A DNA stretch of 64,000 nt from Amphiplicatus metriothermophilus. Its GTDB lineage: Bacteria > Pseudomonadota > Alphaproteobacteria > Caulobacterales > Parvularculaceae. How positions within the stretch are numbered: the first letter of the stretch is position 1; each line of letters begins with the position of its first letter. Of the stretch, positions 46,612 to 54,030 are shown in pieces. The position numbers were made by a program, and so were the translations under genes. The stretch spans positions 1 to 64,000 of the forward strand of contig NZ_FZQA01000006.1 of the NCBI RefSeq assembly GCF_900199215.1, in the 5' to 3' direction. The notes beneath the pieces are model-generated. The model was not told the DNA's origin. It worked only from the letters and a program-made list of their open reading frames with translations, and ran no database searches.

Positions 46612-47381
46612 ATGCAGACCGGCCGAAGCGAAATCGTCGCGCAACTTCGCGCGCTCGGGGCGAAGCGGGGCGGCGTTCTCCTCGCCCATATCTCCTATCG
46701 CGCCGCGAGGCCGGTCGAGGGCGGACCTGTCGGGCTGATCGAGGCGCTGCGCGCCGCGCTCGGGCCCGAGGGGACGCTGGTCATGCCTTCATGGGGCGAC
46801 GGCGCCGAGCCGTTCGATCCTGCGCGCACGCCGGCCGATCCCGATCTCGGCGCGACGGCCGATATCTTCTGGCGGCAGCCGGGGGTCATGGTCGCCGCGC
46901 ACGCCTTCGCCTTCGCCGCCGCGGGCTCGCAGGCCGAAGCGATCCTGCGCGACCGGCTGCCCCTGCCGCCGCATCGGCGCGAGAGCCCCCGTCGGACGCG
47001 TGCGGGAGCGCGACGGGCAGGTTCTGCTTCTCGGCTGCGGCCATGACGCGAACACGACCCTGCATCTGGCCGAGCTGCTGGCGGCGGTTCCGTACCGCAC
47101 GCCGAAGCATGTGACGGTCCTGCAGAACGGCCGGCCGATTCGCGTGGAATACGGAGAAAACGATCATTGCTGCCGGCTCTTCGCGAAGGCCGACGCGTGG
47201 CTGCGCGCGCGGCCGGCAGGCGGAAGGGCGCGTCGGGCGCGCCCATGTGCGGCTATTCCGCGCGCGCGACGTCGTCGAGGTCGCCGTCGAGAAATTGCGG
47301 CGCGATCCGCTGATCTTCCTGCGCCCGCCCGCGGCAGGCTGCGGGGAATGCGACGCGGCGCGGCGCAGCATTCCCGCATGA
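46612..47381 (+). pseudogene. AAC(3)-family N-acetyltransferase, disrupted by two +1 frameshifts
   Basis: Three consecutive frames together spell one AAC(3)-type aminoglycoside N-acetyltransferase-like protein of about 255 residues. Frame 1 (from 46612) has [27 protein letters not shown] and DIFWRQPGVMVAAHAFAFAA. Frame 2 (from about 46988) has VGRVRERDGQVLLLGCGHDA and NTTLHLAELLAAVPYRTPKH. Frame 3 (from about 47217) has EVAVEKLRRDPLIFLRPPAA and the stop. The first shift is one extra C in the CCCCC run 46986-46990; the second is one extra base near 47205-47216. It is either a decayed gene or carries homopolymer sequencing errors. Its real substrate is unknown. It is divergent from cobT. Confidence 0.8.
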
Positions 47382-47387
47382 GCGGCG

Positions 47388-48251
47388 TCAGGCTCCCTCG
47401 AGAAGCCGCTTCGGGTGCATGCCGTCCACATAGCCCATGAAGGGCGGGCGGATCTGATAGCCGAGCAGGCTTTGAAGGTCCGGGCTCAGATCTTTCACCA
47501 CCGATGGCGGCACGGCGAGCGACATGTTCTCCATCGTGCGCAGCCATTGCGCGCAATATTGCGGCGTGAAGGCGAGGCGCGGCGCGCGCGACGCGTTCGC
47601 GCCGCCGGCGTGCCACAGATCGCCGTGAAAGACGACGACCGAGCCCGCAGGCATCTCCACGGCGAAATGCGCGTCAAGCCCGGTCGGCTTGCGCCCCTCC
47701 GCCCACAGATGGCTGCCGGGCCACACGACGGTGCCGCCGTTTTCCTCCGTAAAAGGATCGATCGCCCAGATCGCCGAGACCGCATGGCACTGGCGCGGGC
47801 GCGGCGCAGGGTAAAACCCGGCGTCGAAATGCGGAACCTGCCGCTTCTCGCCCGGATGGATGCGCACCGCGAGGCAGGCCGACAGCAGCGGGCCCGGGCC
47901 CGTCATCGCTTCGAGGATCGCGAGAATCCGCGGATGGGCGACGAGGCCGTCGAGCGCGCGCGTCTTGCGCAGGAGCGCATAGGCGCGCTGGGTCCTGAAG
48001 CCTTCGAAATCGTTGCGGCCCATCGGGCCGACCAGCGCTTCGAGCGCGGCCCTGGCCGCGGCGTTCTCCTCCTCGCCGACGAGCCGCTCGATGACGACAT
48101 AGCCGTCGCGACCGATGGCGGCGAGATCGGCCTCGACGAGGGCCGGATCGACCCGCCCGCGGAGCGCGGGATCGTCGAGGCCGTAGGTTCCGGCGAGATC
48201 CTGATAGAGATCGTCCGGGTCCGTAATGCGGGGCGGGGCGCGTTTGGTCAT
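47388..48251 (-). CDS. Phytanoyl-CoA dioxygenase (PhyH) family protein
   Basis: A 287-residue Fe(II)/2-oxoglutarate oxygenase. The facial triad is visible as His and Asp in VPHFDAGFYP and the distal His in FHGDLWHAGGANASRAPRLA, with the 2-oxoglutarate Arg in SRAPRLAFTPQY. IRDGYVVIERL-type N-terminal strands (GRDGYVVIERLVGEEENAA) are also typical. The start at 48251 has AGGAGG and overlaps the tetR stop by 4 nt, so it is co-transcribed with its likely regulator. The substrate is unknown; PhyH members act on lipids, natural products or ectoine. Confidence 0.9.
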   Translation of the reverse strand: MTKRAPPRITDPDDLYQDLAGTYGLDDPALRGRVDPALVEADLAAIGRDGYVVIERLVGEEENAAARAALEALVGPMGRNDFEGFRTQRAYALLRKTRALDGLVAHPRILAILEAMTGPGPLLSACLAVRIHPGEKRQVPHFDAGFYPAPRPRQCHAVSAIWAIDPFTEENGGTVVWPGSHLWAEGRKPTGLDAHFAVEMPAGSVVVFHGDLWHAGGANASRAPRLAFTPQYCAQWLRTMENMSLAVPPSVVKDLSPDLQSLLGYQIRPPFMGYVDGMHPKRLLEGA

Positions 48252-48868
48252 GGGAGGGCCTCCTTCAGCCGCACGGCGCCGGAAATGAACGTCCACAGAT
48301 TTTCCGTGAGCGCCTTGCGCGATGCGCGGCGGGGATTTTCGAACGCATAGGCCGCGGCTTCGTCGACGCCGCCGATGATCGCCGCGCCGGCGATCATCGG
48401 GTCGATGCCGGCGGCGATCTCGCCCGAGCGCTGGCCGTTGCGGATGTTGCGCGCGGCGAGCTCGATCATGCGCCGGCGGCGCGCGGCCTCGACGGCGGCG
48501 ACCTCGGGCGTGCGGGCGAGCCTGCCGAGCACGACCGCGGCGAGCGGCTCGGCGAACAGGAAATCGACGACGCGCTCGAGCCGGCGGCGCTCGCGCGTCG
48601 ACCAGCGCTCGCGCGGGTCCATCGGCGCGTTGATGACCGCGTCGTAGCGGTCGTAGAAAAGTTCGACCACGGCGGAAACGAGCCCCGCCTTCGAGCCGAA
48701 ATAGTGATAGGCGAGGCCGGCGGCCGCGCCGGCGCGGCGGGCGACGTCGGCCATCTCCAGCGCCCCGTCATTGGCGACGAGCGCCTCGGCCGCCGCCTCG
48801 ATCAGGCGCGCGCGCGCCTCCGGCGGCGCCCCCCGGCGGGTCTTCGATAAGGCGGTCGCAGGGCTCAT
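48248..48868 (-). CDS. TetR/AcrR family transcriptional regulator
   Basis: A 206-residue repressor. The N-terminal helix-turn-helix is RARLIEAAAEALVANDGALE, MADVARRAGAAAGLAYHYFG, SKAGLVSAVVELFYDRYD; the rest is the helical ligand-binding and dimer domain. It heads a two-gene operon with the PhyH-family oxygenase. A perfect 18-bp palindrome at 49057-49074, about 190 bp upstream, is the best candidate operator, so the operon is probably autoregulated and induced by an oxygenase substrate. Confidence 0.92.
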   Translation of the reverse strand: MSPATALSKTRRGAPPEARARLIEAAAEALVANDGALEMADVARRAGAAAGLAYHYFGSKAGLVSAVVELFYDRYDAVINAPMDPRERWSTRERRRLERVVDFLFAEPLAAVVLGRLARTPEVAAVEAARRRRMIELAARNIRNGQRSGEIAAGIDPMIAGAAIIGGVDEAAAYAFENPRRASRKALTENLWTFISGAVRLKEALP

Positions 48869-49056
48869 GCGTGTTCCTTGCGCTTGTCCGGCCCGTCAGG
48901 CCCCGCGCCGTTCGCCTTTCCGGCGCCGGCCGCCGTGCGGGGGGGCGGGCGCGATCGTCTGGGCGACGCTCGCCGCATTGCGGGCGCGCAGACGCCCGGC
49001 GCGACGCCCTCGCGGGCCCTGCCCGGCTCCCCCGCGCGCGCAACATAACAGAGGAC

Positions 49057-49074
49057 TGAATTGAATTCAATTCA
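49057..49074. promoter_or_regulatory. 18-bp perfect palindrome, candidate TetR operator
   Basis: TGAATTGAA followed at once by its reverse complement TTCAATTCA. Fully AT-rich apart from four G/C, it is conspicuous in this GC-rich region and has the size and symmetry of TetR-family operators. It lies upstream of the tetR/phyH operon; the rightward methyltransferase gene is 570 bp away. Confidence 0.6.
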
Positions 49075-49092
49075 ATCCGCATGGGCGGCCTT

Positions 49093-49324
49093 CTCCGTCG
49101 TCCCGGGTCCGCCTTTCTCCGTCATCCCGGATCAGCAGCGCAGCATGAAATGCTGCGCTGCATCCGGGACCGCGTGCGGCAGGCGCCGGCGCTTGCGGAG
49201 AGCGGTCCCGGGTCTGCATCGCATCGCTGCGCGCTGCAATGCGCCCGGGACGACGATGGAGCGGGTCGGGAGCGGTCCCGGGTCTGCGGCGCGTCATTCC
49301 ATGCCGCGCCGCGCCAGGGATGAC
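49093..49324 (-). repeat. 232-bp interspersed REP-like repeat, copy B (inverted relative to copy A)
   Basis: The reverse complement reads GTCATCCCTGGCGCGGCGCG, then the same AGACCCGGGACCGCTCCCG, CGCTCTCCGCAAGCGCCGGC and CAGCATTTCATG blocks in the same order as copy A at 16464-16695. Differences are single bases and a swapped loop (GATGCAGC versus GATCAGCAGC). It lies between the tetR promoter region and the methyltransferase gene. Confidence 0.85.
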
Positions 49325-49370
49325 GCTGGCCGCAGCCGAAAAAATTTCCCGCGCGGGTCGGAAAACGCGC

Positions 49371-49457
49371 CGATTCGCCTTTTCGGCGAATCGTGCGGCC
49401 TTTGTTTTTCCTGAGAAATTTCCTCAAACGTGGATAACTATTCACAACTTATCCCCG
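49371..49457. other. Hairpin plus AT-rich DnaA-box-like patch
   Basis: A perfect 9-bp hairpin CGATTCGCC/GGCGAATCG (49371-49379 with 49385-49393, loop TTTTC) is followed by CCTTTGTTTTT and an AT-rich stretch. Within it CGTGGATAA (49429-49437) matches 8 of 9 bases of the reversed DnaA box TGTGGATAA and TTATCCCCG (49449-49457) 7 of 9 of the forward box. Nothing else typical of an origin is adjacent. Confidence 0.4.
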
Positions 49458-49645
49458 CCTCTCGGCGCGCCTGCATACTACGCGCGAAAGCCCGGTCCCG
49501 GCCCTGCCGGCGGGGCGGGCGCAGCAAGGGAGACGGATCATCCGCAGGCGACGCGAAATCGGAAGCTCCGGCCGGGCGCATGGACAGACTCGCCGGCGCG
49601 ACCTAGGTCTTGCATCCAATGCGACCTGCGAGAAGAGGAAGCCCG

Positions 49646-50128
49646 ATGTCGGAAACGCCGCAGACCGCCGGCGTGATCGCGTCGCCGCCGCTGATGCTGC
49701 TCGGCGCGCTGATCGCCGGCTTCATGCTCAGCAACGCCGCGCCGCTCGGCGTTCTGGCGCAGATTCCCGAAAGGCCGCGGCTGATCGTCGGCGGGCTGAT
49801 CTGTCTTTTCTGTCTCGTCTTTTCCGCGCTGGCCGTGATGCGCTTCGCCAGGAAGGGCACGCCCGTAAATCCCTTTCTGCCGCCGCAGGCGCTCGTCGCC
49901 GACGGGGTCTACGGGCTTGTGCGCAATCCGATGTATGTGGATTTCTACGGATTCTCGCTGGGGCTTGCGATCGTCTTCGCCGCCGACTGGGTGATCGTCG
50001 CGACGGCGGTTCTCGCCGTCGTCATGCACTATTTCGTCATCAGGCGCGAGGAGCGGTTTCTCGAGGCGAAATTCGGCGAACCCTATCGCGCGTACTGCGC
50101 GCGGGTGAAGCGCTACGGGCTTTTCTGA
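49646..50128 (+). CDS. Isoprenylcysteine carboxyl methyltransferase (ICMT)-family membrane protein
   Basis: A 160-residue membrane methyltransferase-like protein. There are about four membrane segments; the C-terminal signature GVYGLVRNPMYVDFYGFSLG and VIRREERFLEAKFGEPYRAY is that of the ICMT/PEMT-like family that binds SAM. Bacteria lack prenylated CaaX proteins, so the natural acceptor is unknown, probably a lipid or small molecule. AGGAAG precedes the start at 49646, which was preferred over 49610. It is convergent with purF, 11 nt apart. Confidence 0.88.
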   Translation: MSETPQTAGVIASPPLMLLGALIAGFMLSNAAPLGVLAQIPERPRLIVGGLICLFCLVFSALAVMRFARKGTPVNPFLPPQALVADGVYGLVRNPMYVDFYGFSLGLAIVFAADWVIVATAVLAVVMHYFVIRREERFLEAKFGEPYRAYCARVKRYGLF

Positions 50129-50139
50129 AGTCCCGCCGC

Positions 50140-51693
50140 TCAGCTCGTCTCGGCGAGAAAGGAAAGCTGGGTGATCATCGCGCTGCGCCGGGCTTCGTCC
50201 CGGTCGACGAGGCGCGTGGGATAATCGCCGGTGAAACAATGATCAGTGAAGGAGGGCGCCCGCTCGTCGCGGCGGCGCCCTTCGATCGCCTCGTAAAGGC
50301 CGTCGAGGGAGAGAAAGGCGAGACTGTCCACGCCGATCTCGGCGCGCATCTCCTCGATGGTGCGGTCGTGGGCGAGCAGCTCTTCATGGGACGGCGTGTT
50401 GATGCCGTAGAAGTCGGGGTGCTTGATCGGCGGGCAGGCCACGCGCATGTGCACCTCCTTCGCGCCCGCCCGGCGCAGCATCTGGGTGATCTTGCGCGAG
50501 GTGGTGCCGCGCACGATGGAGTCGTCGATCAGCACCACGCGCTTGCCGTCGATGGCGCCGCGGTTCGGCGAATGCTTGCGCGCCACGCCCGCCTCGCGAA
50601 TGCGCTGCTGCGGCTCGATGAAGGTGCGCCCGACGAAATGGCTGCGGATGAGCGCCATCTCGTAGGGAAGGCCGGACTCCTGCGCATAGCCGATCGCCGC
50701 CGGCACGCCCGAATCAGGGATCGGCGAGACGAGGTCGGCCGCGCACGGCGCCTCGCGCGCGAGCTGGCGGCCGAGGCTCTTGCGGATCTCGTAGACGCTC
50801 TTGCCGTCGACGACGGAGTTGGGCCGCGCGAAATAGATGAGCTCGAAGATGCAGGGCCGGGGCCGCGGCGGGAGCGGGAACACCTGCCGGCTTTCGACCT
50901 CCCCGTTCGGCTTGCACGCCACGACCTCGCCGGGGCGCACGTCGCGCACGAACTTCGCGCCGATGAGGTCGAGCGCGCAGGTCTCCGACGCCAGAATGGG
51001 CGCGCCGTTGAGCTCGCCGAGGATGAGCGGGCGGATGCCGACGGGGTCGCGCGCGCCGATCAGGCCGAACGGCGTCAGCGCCAGAAGCGCGTAGGCGCCT
51101 TCGACCTGCTTGAGCGCGTCGATCAGCCGGTCGACGATGGCGATCTGGGACGAGCGCGCCGTGAGCTGCAGGAAGATTTCCGAATCGGAGGTGGACTGAA
51201 AGATGCAGCCGCGCTGGACGAGCTCGCCCCTGAGCTTCAGCGCGTTCGTCAGATTGCCGTTATGGGCGACGGCGATGCCGAACTTGTCGAGATCGGCGTA
51301 AAGCGGCTGGACGTTGCGCAGAACGGTGTCGCCCTGCGTCGAATAGCGGGTGTGGCCGATCGCGGCCGCGCCCTTGAGCGCGGCGAGGGTGTCGGCGTCG
51401 GAGAAGTCGTCGGCGACGAGGCCGAGCCGGCGCTCGGTATGGAACACGCCGGTCTCGGCGTCGTAGCTCGCGATGCCGGCGCCTTCCTGGCCGCGATGCT
51501 GGAGGGCGTGCAGGCCGAGCGCGGTGAGCGCCGCGGCGTCGGGCGTGCCGATGACGCCGAAGACGCCGCATTCCTCTTTGAGGCGCGGCTCGAAGCTCAG
51601 CGCCTCGCGCGCCGCCTGACGGCGCCGCCAGGCCGGACCCGCCGCGTCGAGATAGCGCGCCGCGAGGCGGGCGAAAGTGCCGGCGTCTGTCAC
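50140..51693 (-). CDS. purF: Amidophosphoribosyltransferase
   Basis: A 517-residue enzyme. It starts with GTG overlapping the cvpA stop (GTGA). A short propeptide precedes the catalytic Cys of EECGVFGVIG; HALQHRGQEGAGI and IGHTRYSTQGD belong to the glutaminase domain. The PRPP loop is VVLIDDSIVRGTTSRKI and the C-terminal half contains CPPIKHPDFYGINTP. It makes phosphoribosylamine, the first step of purine synthesis. The family's cleaved-propeptide form, seen here, often carries a 4Fe-4S cluster. The cvpA-purF order is widely conserved. Confidence 0.97.
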   Translation of the reverse strand: MTDAGTFARLAARYLDAAGPAWRRRQAAREALSFEPRLKEECGVFGVIGTPDAAALTALGLHALQHRGQEGAGIASYDAETGVFHTERRLGLVADDFSDADTLAALKGAAAIGHTRYSTQGDTVLRNVQPLYADLDKFGIAVAHNGNLTNALKLRGELVQRGCIFQSTSDSEIFLQLTARSSQIAIVDRLIDALKQVEGAYALLALTPFGLIGARDPVGIRPLILGELNGAPILASETCALDLIGAKFVRDVRPGEVVACKPNGEVESRQVFPLPPRPRPCIFELIYFARPNSVVDGKSVYEIRKSLGRQLAREAPCAADLVSPIPDSGVPAAIGYAQESGLPYEMALIRSHFVGRTFIEPQQRIREAGVARKHSPNRGAIDGKRVVLIDDSIVRGTTSRKITQMLRRAGAKEVHMRVACPPIKHPDFYGINTPSHEELLAHDRTIEEMRAEIGVDSLAFLSLDGLYEAIEGRRRDERAPSFTDHCFTGDYPTRLVDRDEARRSAMITQLSFLAETS

Positions 51694-52433
51694 TCGGGGT
51701 CGCTCTCCTTGAGGATCGCGGCGATCGGATCGCCTGCGTCGCCTGCGGAATCGGCGCGCCGGGCCGGCTCGCGGGCGCCTCGCGCCGGCTCGCCGGTCCG
51801 GTCGGACGTCGTCACCGTGGCGACGATCTCCGACAGGGCCGAGCGCTCGCCGCGGTCATACCCGCGCGCGGCCGCATCCGCCTGCGGTTCGATGTCGCTT
51901 TCCGGCGCGCCGTCCGGCGTCTTCTGCGGCGCGCTCCGGCCCGAGGGCGCGCCGTCGAGCCGGGTCGATTCCGGAGCGAGGCTCTCGAAAAAGCCGGCCA
52001 TGCCCTTGGCCATGGGCAGGGTCCACGCCTTGCGCACGGCGTCCGGCCAGCGCTGCTCGTCGAGGTAGTAGCTGTAGGCGAGGAATCCAAGACCGATGAG
52101 AACCAGCCCCCGCAGGAGACCGAAGACGCCGCCGCCGATGCGGTCGGCCTGCGCGGCCTGGCCGGTCAGGCGCAGCCGGGCGAGGCCGACATGCATGCCG
52201 ACATACAGCCCGCAAAAAAGAAGCGCGACGAGCGCCGCGCCGATGACCACGGCGGCGATGAAGGAGCCCTTGGCGCCGACCAGCCCCTGGATCGGTCCCG
52301 TGAGCAGCGCCGCCCCGCCGATGGCGAGCCCCAGAACGGCCAGGGTGCCGATCTCCCTGACCGCGCCGCGAATGATGGCGAAACCGATGGAGAAAAGAAG
52401 GACGGCGATGACGATCAGGTCGAATACGGTCAT
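51690..52433 (-). CDS. cvpA: CvpA family membrane protein
   Basis: A 247-residue protein. Four hydrophobic segments cover about residues 1-115 (TVFDLIVIAVLLFSIGFAII, GTLAVLGLAIGGAALLTG, GSFIAAVVIGAALVALLFC, FGLLRGLVLIGLGFLAYSYY) with the conserved R-G-AVREIG after the first. The C-terminal 110 residues are charged, Ala/Asp/Pro-rich and probably disordered. CvpA was found through colicin V production in E. coli; its general role seems to be in envelope homeostasis. It overlaps purF by 4 nt. Confidence 0.9.
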   Translation of the reverse strand: MTVFDLIVIAVLLFSIGFAIIRGAVREIGTLAVLGLAIGGAALLTGPIQGLVGAKGSFIAAVVIGAALVALLFCGLYVGMHVGLARLRLTGQAAQADRIGGGVFGLLRGLVLIGLGFLAYSYYLDEQRWPDAVRKAWTLPMAKGMAGFFESLAPESTRLDGAPSGRSAPQKTPDGAPESDIEPQADAAARGYDRGERSALSEIVATVTTSDRTGEPARGAREPARRADSAGDAGDPIAAILKESDPE

Positions 52434-52557
52434 CACGTCGGACCTTTTGCGGCGGCCTGCGAAGCGATCTTCGCAAGAATGCGCCGAGTCGGCCTCCCCC
52501 GACGCCTGCATAGCCTCGAATGCGGGCCGGTTCAACGCTTCGCGCAGGGCGGAGGCG

Positions 52558-53988
52558 TCAGCGCGCCCGGGCCGCGGGCCGCGCCGCGCCCGCCTCGGCG
52601 CTGCGGATCCAGGCGACGAGGTCGGCGAGGGTCTCGACGGGCGCGACGGCGATTTCGGTCGATTTCGCCGCGACGGCCGCCGGGGCGAGGGCGCCGGAGA
52701 AGCCGAGCTTGCGCGCCTCGCCGAGCCGCGCCTCGGCCTGGGTCACGGGCCGGACCGCGCCGGAAAGGGCGACTTCGCCGAAGGCGACCCGGTCCGCCGG
52801 CAGCGGCCGGTCGAACAGCGAGGAGCACAGCGCCGCCGCGGCGGCGAGGTCCGCCGCCGGCTCGGCGATGCGCAGGCCCCCCGCCACGTTGAGGAAAACG
52901 TCGTGCCGCCCGAAGTCGAGCCCGCAGCGCGCGTCGAGCACGGCGAGCAGCATCGACAGGCGCGCGGAGTCCCAGCCGACCACGGCCCGGCGCGGGGCGG
53001 CGAGCGAAGAAGGCGATACAAGCGCCTGAAATTCCACGAGAACAGGCCGCGTTCCTTCGATGCCGGCGAAGACCGCCGCGCCGGAGACCGGCTCGCCCCC
53101 GCGCGAGAGGAAAAGCTCCGACGGGTTCGGCACCGGGCGCAGGCCGGCCCCGGTCATCTCGAAGACGCCGATCTCATGGGCCGCGCCGAAGCGGTTCTTC
53201 ACCGCGCGCAGGATGCGGAAATCGCGCCCCGGCTCGCTTTCGAAATAGAGCACCGCGTCGACCATGTGCTCGACGACGCGCGGGCCGGCGATCTGGCCGT
53301 CCTTGGTGACATGGCCGACGAGCAGCATCACCGCGCCGGAGGTCTTGGCGAAGCGGACGAGCTCCTGGGCGCAGGCGCGCACCTGCGTGACCGTGCCCGG
53401 CGCGGCGGGCAGCGCGTCCGACCACAGGGTCTGAATCGAATCGATGATGACGACCTCGGGCCGCTCGGCCTTCAGCGTGGCGAGGATGTCGCGCAGCGCG
53501 GTCGCCGCGGCGAGGCCGACCGGCGCGTCGGCGAGGCCGAGCCGGCGCGCGCGCAGGCGGATCTGCTGGGCGGCCTCCTCGCCGGAGATATAGGCGACCG
53601 AATGGCCGGCGCGCGCGAGCCCCGCGGCGATCTGCAGCAGCAGGGTCGATTTGCCGACGCCGGGATCGCCCCCGATCAGCAGCGCGGAGGCCTGGGCCAG
53701 GCCGCCGCCGCAGGCCCGGTCGAACTCGGCGTTTCCGGTCGTCAGCCGCGGCTCGAACGCGCTGCCGCCCTTCAGGGAGGCGAGGGGGACCGGCTTGCCC
53801 TTGCCGGCCGCGCCCTTCGCTCCGAGCGAGCCCGGCGGGCCGGCCTCGACCGGTTCGAGAACGATCGTGTTCCATTCCCCGCAGGCGTCGCAGCGCCCGG
53901 CCCATTTGCCGTAAACGGCGCCGCAGGACTGGCAGACGTAGCTGTCGGACGATCGGGGCAAGAGCGGTCTCCTTCGCCCGCCCTCCAT
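52558..53988 (-). CDS. radA: DNA repair protein RadA
   Basis: A 476-residue RadA/Sms protein. The zinc finger YVCQSCGAVYGKWAGRCDAC, a Walker A GGDPGVGKSTL, Walker B VVIIDSIQTLW, the RadA-specific KNRFG (AVKNRFGAAHEIG) and a C-terminal Lon-like domain (DVFLNVAGGLRIAEPAADLA) are all present in order. It drives branch migration in recombination. It follows the Sel1/prolyl-hydroxylase gene by 42 nt and precedes cvpA by 124 nt on the same strand. Confidence 0.96.
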   Translation of the reverse strand: MEGGRRRPLLPRSSDSYVCQSCGAVYGKWAGRCDACGEWNTIVLEPVEAGPPGSLGAKGAAGKGKPVPLASLKGGSAFEPRLTTGNAEFDRACGGGLAQASALLIGGDPGVGKSTLLLQIAAGLARAGHSVAYISGEEAAQQIRLRARRLGLADAPVGLAAATALRDILATLKAERPEVVIIDSIQTLWSDALPAAPGTVTQVRACAQELVRFAKTSGAVMLLVGHVTKDGQIAGPRVVEHMVDAVLYFESEPGRDFRILRAVKNRFGAAHEIGVFEMTGAGLRPVPNPSELFLSRGGEPVSGAAVFAGIEGTRPVLVEFQALVSPSSLAAPRRAVVGWDSARLSMLLAVLDARCGLDFGRHDVFLNVAGGLRIAEPAADLAAAAALCSSLFDRPLPADRVAFGEVALSGAVRPVTQAEARLGEARKLGFSGALAPAAVAAKSTEIAVAPVETLADLVAWIRSAEAGAARPAARAR

Positions 53989-54030
53989 CGCCCGGTTCGC
54001 GCCGGTCGCGCAAGAAGGCGCCGCGCGCGC

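Noticed and set aside
49371-49457. A chromosomal origin
   Set aside because: Only one near-perfect DnaA box and no origin-associated genes nearby.
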